Below, piece after piece: positions 1 to 7,940 of a stretch of 15,368 nucleotides of DNA. The translations under genes were made by a program, and so were the position numbers. This DNA is from Streptomyces griseus. Lineage in GTDB: Bacteria > Bacteroidota > Bacteroidia > Chitinophagales > Chitinophagaceae. The notes under the pieces were generated by a model, which made no database searches, was not told the origin of the DNA, and was given only the letters and a program-made list of their open reading frames with translations. How positions within the stretch are numbered: the first letter of the stretch is position 1; every line of letters starts with the position of its first letter. Location: NCBI GenBank assembly GCA_943323705.2, contig CALPIT020000030.1:1-15368 (forward strand), given 5' to 3'.

Positions 1-918
1 TACAATTACTTTGTTCATCGCTTCGATGTGACCTAAAGTAATATAATCTTGTAATCCCATTACTTTTCTAACCACAATCAACAAGGTTTGCACCATAGCA
101 AATCCACTGAAGATCGCACCGGCAACAAAGTAAGGAGGGAAGATGGTAGTATGCCAACCGGGAACTACTGATGTAGCAAAGTCAAAAGATACGATAGTGT
201 GTACTGACAATACAAGTGGTGTACTCAAACCAGCCAATACCAATGATAATGACTCATGACGTTGCCAGTGTTTGGTACTTCCTGTCCAACCGAAAGAAGC
301 CACACCATATAATAATTTACGCAATTTAGTTTTAGCTCTGTCTCTTACTGTAGCCAAATCAGGCAATAAACCTGAATACCAGAATAATAATGAAACAGTG
401 AAATAAGTTGAAATCGCAAATACGTCCCAAAGCAATGGAGAGTTGAAGTTAACCCATAAAGGACCGCGTGAGTTAGGGTAAGGTAATACGAAAAACGCCA
501 TCCATACACGACCCATGTGCCAAATTGGGAACTGACCTGCGCACATTACCGCAAAAATCGTCATCGCTTCTGCAGCTCTGTTTACACCTGTTCTCCATCC
601 CTGACGGAACAACAATAGAATCGCGGAAATCAAAGTACCCGCGTGACCAATACCTACCCACCATACGAAGTTGGTGATATCCCAACCCCAACCGATGGTT
701 TTGTTTAGGTTCCACTGACCGATACCGTAAGTAACCTCTCTGTAAACGCTATAAGCACCGAAAAGCAGCAATCCCACGCTGATATAAAAACCGATGTACC
801 AAAGTTTGCTTGGTTTCATCTCAATGGGGCTGATGATATCTTCCGTTACCTGATGATACGTTTTATTACCATCTACCAGCGGTTCCCTTTGTTGTGATTC
901 GTATTTGAGTAATGACAT
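1..918 (-). CDS. actC: ActC, NrfD/PsrC-like membrane subunit of alternative complex III (partial, C-terminus off window)
   Basis: I translated this frame by hand from the ATG at 918-916: it stays open for 306 codons to the left edge, so the C-terminal part is missing. The product starts MSLLKYESQQREPLVDG and is very hydrophobic after residue 40, with several membrane segments (about 41-60, 85-105, 120-145, 165-185 and more beyond) and Trp/His-rich loops such as GWGWDITNFVWWVGIGHAG. That pattern is characteristic of the NrfD/PsrC family used as ActC, the quinol-binding integral membrane subunit that hands electrons from menaquinol to the Fe-S clusters of ActB. It follows actB on the same strand after about 60 bases with no terminator-like hairpin, so it is very likely co-transcribed with actA and actB. 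Identification rests on family pattern plus operon position; the full protein is usually about 450-480 residues. Confidence 0.93.
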   Translation of the reverse strand, partial: MSLLKYESQQREPLVDGNKTYHQVTEDIISPIEMKPSKLWYIGFYISVGLLLFGAYSVYREVTYGIGQWNLNKTIGWGWDITNFVWWVGIGHAGTLISAILLLFRQGWRTGVNRAAEAMTIFAVMCAGQFPIWHMGRVWMAFFVLPYPNSRGPLWVNFNSPLLWDVFAISTYFTVSLLFWYSGLLPDLATVRDRAKTKLRKLLYGVASFGWTGSTKHWQRHESLSLVLAGLSTPLVLSVHTIVSFDFATSVVPGWHTTIFPPYFVAGAIFSGFAMVQTLLIVVRKVMGLQDYITLGHIEAMNKVIV

Positions 919-979
919 ATTCTTTTTTCGCTTTTGGCTATTATAATTAGCTGTTAGTCTTTTTAGTTTTTTTCAGATA

Positions 980-3900
980 TTAGCTATGTGCTGCTTCATG
1001 GCTTTCTTCAGCGATACCTACGTGTCTGTCGGTATTTCTTACTTTAGCCAAATAACTTACGTTAGGTAATACGTGTAATTGTTCCAACACATAGAAATTA
1101 CGATTCTTATCTGCTCTTGCTTTTGAAACCTCACTTTCTTTGTCATTCACGTTACCGAAGCTGATGGCGTTTGTAGGACAAGCCTGCATACAAGCTGTCT
1201 TCACATTACGAACCAAAGCAGGATCTTGTTGTTTTTTAGCTTCCAATTTGCTGTCTTGCAAACGCTGAACGCAGAAAGAACATTTTTCAATCACACCTCT
1301 TGAACGAACAGTAACATCTGGATTTAACACCATTCTTGTTAAGTCATCATTCATTTGGAATACTACTTCATTCAATTCAGAACCACGCAATGGCTGTTGA
1401 TTGTCTTTAAAGCTGTCTGAACCCGTGAAATCCAACCAGTTGAAACGACGAACTTTGAAAGGACAGTTGTTAGCGCAATATCTTGTACCGATACAACGGT
1501 TATAAGTCATTTGGTTTAATCCCTCACTGCTATGGTTAGTCGCAGCAACAGGACAAACGTTTTCGCAAGGTGCGTTATCACAATGCTGGCACATCATCGG
1601 TTGGAATACCACATCCGGATTTTTTACATCCCCTGTGAAATAACGATCGATTCTCAACCAATGCATTTCGTGAGCTTTCTGAACCTGAATCTTACCAACA
1701 ACACTAACGTTGTTTTCTGCAGTACATGCTACAACACAAGCGCTGCAACCCGTACAAGTATTTAAATCAATGCTCATTCCCCATTTGATACCTGGTTTTT
1801 CAAAATCAGGATAAATGGTGCCATCTTTTACGAAATCTGTTTTCCCTTCAGCCATGGTAATCATTCTCTCATGTCTAGGCTCTTCCAATAAAGCTTCAGG
1901 ATTCTTCGTGTATGATGCTAAGTTAGTTTCGAAAATTACAGGTCTGCTTTCTGATGAACCATGAACCTGAGTTTGTGCCAATGGATAAGTAGCCGTTGTT
2001 TTTTCTGCAGTAGCCACTCCGTTATACGAATAAGTAGCCCCATCAAATCCTACAAATGTGTAAGCATTCTTACCAGCACCTGAAGCAGAACGTCCAACTC
2101 TTTCAAGTGAGTTTTTCTCATCTGCACTTGCTCTTCCGTAACCTAATGCTACGGCAATAGTATGATCATTTAAACCTGGTAAAATCAACACGGGTAATTC
2201 CAACGACTTACCATTTACGGTTACTTTGATTACTGGTTTTTCTGGAGTTACTTCATAAGAATCAGCTTGACGCTGGTTGTTCATGATATCCAAACCAACT
2301 AATGATTTCGCCATTTCAGGACTAACCATTGCGTAGTTGTCCCAAGTTACTTTTGATATCGGATCAGGTAATTCCTGTAACCAAGGATTGTTTGCCTGGC
2401 TACCGGTTCCCATTGATACTTTTTGATATAATACGACTTCGGTTGCGCCAGATTTTGCAGCAGCCGCTTTTCCTGAAGCAGCAGCCAATGCAGCAGCATT
2501 GAAGGTAGCAGCAGCGGGAGCCATTTCTGTTTCAACTACGCCATCTTGTAAAGCTTTTTCAAAATCTGCTTTGCCAGACCAGAAGTCTTTTACATAATTT
2601 TCATAATCAGCCGAAGAAACTTTAGAAGGTGTTACACTTAATACTTTTCCTGTTGAATCAACTGTTGGAATATTGATTGTTTGAGAGCCCGTCCACTTCA
2701 TCAATGAAGTTTGGAATGCTCTTGTTTTGAACAACGGATTGATCAAAGGCTGCATGAAACTGAAATGGCCTGTCTTTGGTTCCGCATCACCCCAGCTTTC
2801 CAACCAATGATGAGAAGGAATTACATATTTACAGTTTTCAGTTGTTTCGTCTAATGAACCATTGAAAGAAATACTTATTGGTAATTTAGCAATCGCTTCA
2901 CCCAATTTCTTTCCATCTGCATGTGAGTAAACAGGATTGCAACCATACACCAATAAAGCGCCAACTGCACCTGAATTGATATCGGCAGCCAACGTGTTCA
3001 TGTCTGCGTCTATGCCTTTACGTGTGTTGTTGGTTGAAGCCCAATTTACAGTTGTACCATTGGCTCCTATTATTTCGTTGATAGCATTTACTACTACCTG
3101 AATGTTCGTGTCGTTGCTTCCACAAACTACCAATGAAGCACCTTTTGTGTTCATTAATGCTGCAGCAGCTTTATCAATTCCTGTTTTTACTTTAGCATCA
3201 GCAATTGATGGAGCAGCAACTGCGCCGCCTAATTTTGCTAATAAAGCCAAAGCGATAGCTCCTGTTTCAGAAGGCTTATGTGTGTATCTATCATCAGCAT
3301 TACTTCCTGTCAAGCTCAACATACTTTCGAAATGAAAGTGACGGCTAAGCTTAGGTGCTTCTCCGGTTACCTTTCTGTTAGAAGCATATTGTTTGCTGAA
3401 TTCAACTGGACTTAACCAAGTACCAAGGAAATCTGCACCAAGACTAACTATTGTTTGTGCTTTCTCAAATTGATAAGATGGAATAGCGCGTTTTCCGTAA
3501 CAAGCTTCATTAGCCAATAACATACCGCTATAGCTCACTTCATCGTATTGAACGTGGCGACTGCCTGGATATTTAGCTAAAAAGTTATTGATGATTTGTA
3601 ATGTAGAAGGAGAGGAGATTGTTGAAGTTAACAACACAACAGGCTTTGTTCCAATTGAGCCCATTGCAGAAGCAATCATGGCATCAAAAGCATCAAAAGT
3701 TGTTACTTCTTTAAAATCTTTGCCATCTCTTTGTAAAGGATGACGTAAACGTGTGGTATCATATAAGTCCAAAACCGAAGCCTGCGCTTGTGCACTGGTT
3801 CCACCTTTGGTAATTGATGATAATTCGTTTCCTTCTATTTTAATAGGACGACCGTCTCTTTGTTTAACAACAACACTGATAGCATCGCCTCCATTTACGT

Positions 3901-4192
3901 AAGTAGATGCATAATAATTAGCAACTCCTGGTGTTATATTATCAGGCTTTTGTAAATAAGGAACAGCTCTTCTTACCGGCATTTCACAACTTGCAGCGAT
4001 AGCCGCAGCAGCTGTACTGAATCCCAGGTATTTCAAGAAATCTCTGCGTGGCGTTTTACCATCTAGAAGACCTTCATTTGAAATCTCTTCAAAAGGTAAT
4101 AGTTGTTCGTTGAATTCATTTTCAGAAGATTTGTTAAAAGCCTCTGTTTGATTCATTTCTCCGAAATTCTGCCAATACTTCTTATTACTCAT
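980..4192 (-). CDS. actB: ActB, Fe-S/molybdopterin-oxidoreductase-like subunit of alternative complex III
   Basis: This 1070-residue protein is the electron-transfer subunit of the quinol-oxidising alternative complex III, facing the periplasm. Residues 1-48 form the extended leader seen in Bacteroidota ActB, followed by a twin-arginine signal (RRDFLK from residue 49) and an Ala-rich segment ending in Cys69, a possible lipid-attachment site. Residues about 80-780 resemble a molybdopterin oxidoreductase; in characterised ActB this domain carries no cofactor. An Ala-rich linker lies at 557-585. The C-terminal ferredoxin-like domain has four cysteine groups: C813/C816/C819/C823, C868/C871/C876/C880, C900/C906/C910, and C971/C974/C1001/C1005. 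The third group, with only three cysteines (CIGTRYCANNC), fits the [3Fe-4S] site known in the family, the others [4Fe-4S]. It starts 41 bases after the end of actA and precedes actC, the canonical act order. Length and motifs are normal. Confidence 0.96.
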   Translation of the reverse strand: MSNKKYWQNFGEMNQTEAFNKSSENEFNEQLLPFEEISNEGLLDGKTPRRDFLKYLGFSTAAAAIAASCEMPVRRAVPYLQKPDNITPGVANYYASTYVNGGDAISVVVKQRDGRPIKIEGNELSSITKGGTSAQAQASVLDLYDTTRLRHPLQRDGKDFKEVTTFDAFDAMIASAMGSIGTKPVVLLTSTISSPSTLQIINNFLAKYPGSRHVQYDEVSYSGMLLANEACYGKRAIPSYQFEKAQTIVSLGADFLGTWLSPVEFSKQYASNRKVTGEAPKLSRHFHFESMLSLTGSNADDRYTHKPSETGAIALALLAKLGGAVAAPSIADAKVKTGIDKAAAALMNTKGASLVVCGSNDTNIQVVVNAINEIIGANGTTVNWASTNNTRKGIDADMNTLAADINSGAVGALLVYGCNPVYSHADGKKLGEAIAKLPISISFNGSLDETTENCKYVIPSHHWLESWGDAEPKTGHFSFMQPLINPLFKTRAFQTSLMKWTGSQTINIPTVDSTGKVLSVTPSKVSSADYENYVKDFWSGKADFEKALQDGVVETEMAPAAATFNAAALAAASGKAAAAKSGATEVVLYQKVSMGTGSQANNPWLQELPDPISKVTWDNYAMVSPEMAKSLVGLDIMNNQRQADSYEVTPEKPVIKVTVNGKSLELPVLILPGLNDHTIAVALGYGRASADEKNSLERVGRSASGAGKNAYTFVGFDGATYSYNGVATAEKTTATYPLAQTQVHGSSESRPVIFETNLASYTKNPEALLEEPRHERMITMAEGKTDFVKDGTIYPDFEKPGIKWGMSIDLNTCTGCSACVVACTAENNVSVVGKIQVQKAHEMHWLRIDRYFTGDVKNPDVVFQPMMCQHCDNAPCENVCPVAATNHSSEGLNQMTYNRCIGTRYCANNCPFKVRRFNWLDFTGSDSFKDNQQPLRGSELNEVVFQMNDDLTRMVLNPDVTVRSRGVIEKCSFCVQRLQDSKLEAKKQQDPALVRNVKTACMQACPTNAISFGNVNDKESEVSKARADKNRNFYVLEQLHVLPNVSYLAKVRNTDRHVGIAEESHEAAHS

Positions 4193-4233
4193 AGTTTGTT
4201 AATTCGATATTTAGCAAATATGCTCTTATTATA

Positions 4234-5517
4234 TTAATAGTGACATTTCTGACATTCAGTACCGCCGATTTTTTCAACAGTAACGCTGTCTAACTTATGA
4301 TCCTTAATGTCTTTGTGGAATTTCTCGTAAATACTGTAAAACTTGTTGCCTTCTTTAGTTTCATTATTGTAGAAATCAACTTTTGATTCACGGTGACAAT
4401 TTACACACCATCCCATGCTCAATTCACTAAACTGATAAACTTCCGGCATTTCTTGAATATTACCATGACAAGTTTGACATTGTTGTTTTCCTACTTTTAC
4501 GTGTTGACTATGATTGAAGTAAACATGATCAGGAAGGTTGTGAATTTTCACCCATTCAATTGGTTTTGCACCATCAGGAGTGCCGTCGCCATTTTTATCT
4601 GCGTTGTATTGTTTGGTAACTGGATTCCATCCTGCATATTGATACAACTTTTGAATTTCTTCTGTACCATTTACTGATGTACCATCTTCTTTTACAATTG
4701 GATCTCCTTTGTATTCTTTAATGGCCATGTGGCAATTCATACAAACATTAACTGAAGGAATACCCGCGTGTTTGCTGTCTTGTGCACTTCCATGACAATA
4801 CAAGCAACTGATTTGGTTTACGCCTGCGTGAACTTTATGAGAATAATAAATAGGTTGTTCAGGTTGGTAATTTTTCATTCTGCCCAAATCAATAGCGCCT
4901 GTTATTGTGTAATATCCACCTACTGCAAACAACACAAGAATAGCAGCCATTAAATAGGTTTTGTTGCGATAGAATGGAACAGGTTCTCCACGATGAACGC
5001 CTTCTTTCTCATCAGATAGTTTTCTAAGATTGCTGTTAACTTGTAATAAAATTAAAGCTACAAGGGCTAGTACTAAAGTAAGTATGCCGTAAAGTAATGT
5101 ATTATCAGACTCTGATCCTCCTCCTGCTGCTCCTGGAGCTCCTGCTGTTGGTGCGGGCGGTGTATAGTCATCTACATATTTCATGATGGCGTCAACCTCA
5201 TCTTTTTTCAAATTTGAGAACGCAGTCATTACTGTTGGTTTCCATTTCTCAAACAATGATTTTGCGTAGGCGTCTGTAGCAATCATTTGAGCAGGGTTTG
5301 CAACCCATTTGTAAATCCAATTTGCATCGGGCACTCTCGTGCTCCAACCTTTCAAAGCAGGACCGGTATAGTCTGCATCTGGCTTATGACAGTTCGAACA
5401 ATTCGCCTTAAACAAGGCCTCGCCGTCGGCTGCATAAACTGAATTATTAAAAGAGAAAATGATTACTAAAAGTAGACTAGCAAGTGCTTTGTTGATTGTT
5501 ATTCTATAGAGACTCAT
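4234..5517 (-). CDS. actA: ActA, membrane-anchored multiheme cytochrome c of alternative complex III, with N-terminal monoheme domain
   Basis: This is a 427-residue c-type cytochrome subunit that passes electrons from the ActB/ActC core towards a periplasmic acceptor or cytochrome oxidase. I start it at the ATG at 5517, giving a clean signal peptide (MSLYRITINK... cut after VYA near residue 29); the frame opens upstream to a TTG at 5562, but that codon overlaps a promoter box. A class I cytochrome-like domain comes first (C40-x-x-C43-H44, with Met98 a possible distal ligand), then a Pro/Ala/Gly linker (120-136), a membrane segment (about 140-160), a second (about 187-208), and a five-heme domain: C238-H242, C259-H263, C347-H351, C371-H375 and C422-H426, the last ending one residue before the C-terminus. 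A DxNxDGxxD loop (307-315) resembling a calcium-binding loop sits between hemes 3 and 4. It is the first gene of the act operon. Confidence 0.94.
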   Translation of the reverse strand: MSLYRITINKALASLLLVIIFSFNNSVYAADGEALFKANCSNCHKPDADYTGPALKGWSTRVPDANWIYKWVANPAQMIATDAYAKSLFEKWKPTVMTAFSNLKKDEVDAIMKYVDDYTPPAPTAGAPGAAGGGSESDNTLLYGILTLVLALVALILLQVNSNLRKLSDEKEGVHRGEPVPFYRNKTYLMAAILVLFAVGGYYTITGAIDLGRMKNYQPEQPIYYSHKVHAGVNQISCLYCHGSAQDSKHAGIPSVNVCMNCHMAIKEYKGDPIVKEDGTSVNGTEEIQKLYQYAGWNPVTKQYNADKNGDGTPDGAKPIEWVKIHNLPDHVYFNHSQHVKVGKQQCQTCHGNIQEMPEVYQFSELSMGWCVNCHRESKVDFYNNETKEGNKFYSIYEKFHKDIKDHKLDSVTVEKIGGTECQKCHY

Positions 5518-5559
5518 ACAGTTATCGGGTCTAATGTGGAAAAAATCCTTTTTCGGGCA

Positions 5560-5567
5560 CAAAAGTA
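5560..5567 (-). promoter_or_regulatory. Bacteroidota-type -7 promoter element upstream of actA
   Basis: On the minus strand this reads TACTTTTG, a perfect match to the TAnnTTTG -7 element of Bacteroidota primary sigma promoters. A TTG lies 22 bases further upstream, a little wider than the usual spacing of about 19, so the -33 half is weak. Transcription would begin near 5550-5555, leaving a leader of roughly 35 bases before the actA ATG at 5517. The location supports that ATG over the upstream TTG. Confidence 0.6.
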
Positions 5568-5575
5568 AGGTACGT

Positions 5576-5594
5576 TGTTGACATTATATCAACA
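5576..5594. promoter_or_regulatory. Inverted repeat (candidate operator) in the actA promoter region
   Basis: TGTTGA and TCAACA form perfect 6-bp arms around a 7-base spacer (CATTATA). The site lies just upstream of the actA -7 box, overlapping where the -33 contact would be. The TTGA/TCAA core recalls Crp/Fnr-family operators, but those normally have a 6-base spacer, so assignment to that family is only a guess. Confidence 0.35.
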
Positions 5595-5597
5595 TTT

Positions 5598-5615
5598 AGT
5601 AAAAAAATTTTTACT
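5598..5615. repeat. A/T palindrome in the actA-purN divergent region
   Basis: AGTAAAAA and TTTTTACT are perfect 8-bp arms separated by two bases. It sits upstream of the actA promoter in the roughly 230 bases between the divergent actA and purN genes. It could be a second regulator site or simply an A/T-rich upstream element; composition makes chance symmetry fairly likely. Confidence 0.3.
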
Positions 5616-5747
5616 TTTTTATGATGTAATTCAACACATTGTAAATCGTACATTTCCCTTTGTCATAAAATTGTAAACAAAATGAAGTTTTAATTTATTA
5701 GTTCAGATATTCATTTTTAATAGAATAGTTTTATGCATTTTTGCAAC

Positions 5748-6644
5748 ATGTTTAAAAGATTACAACAAAAATGGGGGGTTAATGGTATAAACATGGCATT
5801 GATCATTACCACTTTTGCGTTAGGTGGTTCTGCATGTGCAAGAATTGCCGGGATTTTGTTGAAACTAATTTTCTTAGAAAAAAATACTATTTGGTGGGTT
5901 GCCTACGTATTACTCGTCACCATTTTATGGCCGATCTGTGTCATTCTCATCAGTTTTCCTTTGGGACAATTCAAGTTTTTTAAAAATTACCTTTTTAGAA
6001 TTTGGTCTAAAATAAGTGGTAAAACACTAGAAAACGACCCAAAAAACACCAATTTTGTTAAAAAACAGACCAAAATCGCAATTTTCGCAAGTGGTAAAGG
6101 TTCAAATGCAGATAATATTATATCTTATTTTAAATTAAATCAACTAGCGGATGTAAGTCTTATTGTTTCCGACAATCCTTTAGCGGGAGTGTTAGCCATT
6201 GCTGAAAAAAACAACATTCCAGTTATGGTTTTATCAAAAGAAGACAGATTGAATTATGCAACTTGTATTGAGCGCTTAAGAAAGAGTGAGATTGATTTTA
6301 TTGTTTTGGCTGGTTATCTTAAAAAAATCCCTTCTGTTTTAATAGAAAAATTTCCAAATAAAATCATCAATATTCATCCTGCATTATTACCAAAATATGG
6401 CGGAAAAGGAATGTACGGAGCAAAAGTTCATCAAGCTGTTATAGAGAACAACGAAAAAGAATCGGGAATTACCATTCATTTTGTTGATGAAATTTATGAC
6501 CATGGAAAAATAATTTTTCAAGAAAAATGTGAAATTGAATCCGGAGAATCAATCGAATCGCTGGCAACTAAAGTTCATCATTTAGAATACGAACACTTTC
6601 CAAGGACAATCGCAGACGTCATACAAAAGCAAAATCAACGTTAA
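5748..6644 (+). CDS. purN: Membrane-anchored PurN: DUF6787-like domain fused to phosphoribosylglycinamide formyltransferase
   Basis: The C-terminal part (about residues 107-298) is a GAR transformylase, which uses 10-formyltetrahydrofolate to formylate glycinamide ribonucleotide in purine synthesis. The evidence is the phosphate-binding SGKGSN loop (115-120), the catalytic NIHPALLPKY motif (N208, H210) and Asp251 in YDHGKII. Residues 1-95 are a different domain: MFKRLQQKWG, two membrane segments (about 13-38 and 48-73), then a basic stretch. This matches my memory of DUF6787, a small Bacteroidota membrane protein of unknown function normally encoded alone. Charges place both ends in the cytoplasm, so the enzyme would be tethered to the inner face of the membrane. 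I chose the ATG at 5748 because it gives the family's usual N-terminus; an in-frame ATG at 5733 would add five residues. There is no ATG, GTG or TTG in frame near the start of the PurN domain, so it cannot easily be made separately. Confidence 0.9.
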   Translation: MFKRLQQKWGVNGINMALIITTFALGGSACARIAGILLKLIFLEKNTIWWVAYVLLVTILWPICVILISFPLGQFKFFKNYLFRIWSKISGKTLENDPKNTNFVKKQTKIAIFASGKGSNADNIISYFKLNQLADVSLIVSDNPLAGVLAIAEKNNIPVMVLSKEDRLNYATCIERLRKSEIDFIVLAGYLKKIPSVLIEKFPNKIINIHPALLPKYGGKGMYGAKVHQAVIENNEKESGITIHFVDEIYDHGKIIFQEKCEIESGESIESLATKVHHLEYEHFPRTIADVIQKQNQR

Positions 6645-6676
6645 AAACAAGTTCAGATCAACGCCTTGTTTTTATT
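6643..6676 (+). terminator. Rho-independent terminator of the purN fusion gene
   Basis: AAAAACAAG (6643-6651) and CTTGTTTTT (6665-6673) are perfect 9-bp complementary arms with a 13-base loop, and the right arm supplies the T-run. The left arm overlaps the last two bases of the purN stop codon. It separates purN from the next gene on the same strand. Confidence 0.65.
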
Positions 6677-6702
6677 GTGTTATAATATTGCCAACTAATT
6701 TA

Positions 6703-7806
6703 ATGCTGTTGAAAGCACGATTGCTTATACTTTTAATTTTTCCTCTCTGTTTGCGGGCACAGTTTACCGTTAGTGGAACTGTTTTTGATTTATCTAAAAT
6801 AAATTATGTCGAAAATGTAAGGGTAGTGAGCTCTTCGGGAATATTCACTGTTACCGATAGCGTGGGTCGTTACAATATTCTTGTAAACGATAAAGACTCG
6901 CTAGTTTTCATTTACAACAATAAACCAACCTTACATTTTCCCGTAATACAAATTGCAGACATCCGAAAGTTTGATATTTCAATACATCTCAACATAAAAA
7001 GTAAGTACGGTTTACTAAAAGAAGTTACCGTTTTTTCAAAATCCTACAAGCTAGACTCGATAGAAAACCGAATGGCGTATAAAGATATTTTTAATTACAC
7101 TAAACCCGGATTAGAAACATCTGTATCTCCTGATGGCATGGCTGGTGCTGATCTTGAGGCCGTGATTAATATGTTTCGATTCAGAAGAAATAAACGATTG
7201 AAAGCTTTTCATGAACGACTTGAAGCAGAAGAAAAAGAAAATTACATAAACTATCGATTCAATAAAGTTTTTGTAAAGAGAATTACAAATCTGGTATCTC
7301 CTCATTTAGATACATTTTTGGTTTGGTACAGACCTTCATATGAATTTGCTAGTAATTGTAGTGAGCTAAGATTCAATCAATTTATTATCAATGCAGCCAA
7401 TCAATTTAAAATGATTTATATAACCAATAACACTACTATGGAATACAACAAATTAACGCCGGAGGAAGAATATGTAATCGTAAGAAAAGGAACCGAAATG
7501 CCCTATACGGGAGAATACACAAACAACAAAGTAACGGGAACGTATATCTGCCGTCGTTGTAACGCGCCATTATACGAGTCTAAAGATAAATTTGATTCTC
7601 ATTGTGGATGGCCGAGTTTTGATGATGAAATACCAGGAGCTGTAAAGCGTGTGCCCGATGCCGATGGCAGAAGAACAGAAATAGTTTGCGCCAAATGTGA
7701 TGGCCATTTAGGACACGTATTTATCGGAGAGCATTTCACTAAGAAAAACACTAGGCATTGCGTGAATTCAATTTCGATGAAGTTTATACCAAAAGACATT
7801 CAATAA
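6703..7806 (+). CDS. msrB: Exported CarboxypepD-regulatory-like domain fused in frame to methionine sulfoxide reductase B
   Basis: The 367-residue product starts with a signal peptide (MLLKARLLILLIFPLCLRAQ). Residues 21-100 look like the beta-sandwich carboxypeptidase-regulatory-like domain common in secreted Bacteroidota proteins (VSGTVFD, DSVGRY), followed by an unassigned helical, basic stretch to about 240. Residues 246-367 are a complete MsrB, which reduces methionine-R-sulfoxide in proteins: zinc pairs C283/C286 and C329/C332, a resolving-type Cys301 in HCGWPSF, and catalytic Cys353 in RHCVNS. I start at the ATG at 6703, which fits the signal peptide; a TTG at 6688 is also open. The MsrB part begins with its own ATG (7438), so it might also be translated alone as a cytoplasmic enzyme. 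Both other frames stop at 7407-7414, just where the first domain would normally end, so this may be a recent gene joining or a sequence indel. MsrB identity is certain; the single-polypeptide reading is less so. Confidence 0.85.
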   Translation: MLLKARLLILLIFPLCLRAQFTVSGTVFDLSKINYVENVRVVSSSGIFTVTDSVGRYNILVNDKDSLVFIYNNKPTLHFPVIQIADIRKFDISIHLNIKSKYGLLKEVTVFSKSYKLDSIENRMAYKDIFNYTKPGLETSVSPDGMAGADLEAVINMFRFRRNKRLKAFHERLEAEEKENYINYRFNKVFVKRITNLVSPHLDTFLVWYRPSYEFASNCSELRFNQFIINAANQFKMIYITNNTTMEYNKLTPEEEYVIVRKGTEMPYTGEYTNNKVTGTYICRRCNAPLYESKDKFDSHCGWPSFDDEIPGAVKRVPDADGRRTEIVCAKCDGHLGHVFIGEHFTKKNTRHCVNSISMKFIPKDIQ

Positions 7807-7940
7807 TTAGGCTGAGTTCAAAAAGATTCAATAGTTAGGAACACAATCTCCACATTTTGTGTATTAGATATTTTAAAGATTTTTCTTTTTCAAATCATCA
7901 TTTCCTATCTAATTAGTACTTTCGAATCAAAACAAAAAAA

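Noticed and set aside
2453..2524. GCA/GCT-rich tract inside actB as a possible unstable repeat.
   Set aside because: It encodes the Ala-rich linker at residues 557-585; codons are mixed and there is no exact repeat unit.
5518..5562. A longer ActA start from the TTG at 5562.
   Set aside because: It overlaps the TAnnTTTG promoter box and would put a polar 15-residue stretch before an otherwise perfect signal peptide.
5736..5744. Promoter box CATTTTTGC at the start of the purN fusion.
   Set aside because: One mismatch, no -33 partner, and it would leave almost no leader before the ATG at 5748; noted only as a hint against the ATG at 5733.
6683..6690. Promoter box TAATATTG upstream of the msrB fusion.
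   Set aside because: One mismatch to TAnnTTTG and no TTG at the right spacing upstream.
7841..7888. Terminator between msrB and the amidohydrolase gene (ACACAA/TTGTGT arms, then AAAGA/TCTTT).
   Set aside because: Stems are only five or six A/T-rich pairs; too weak to call in this base composition.
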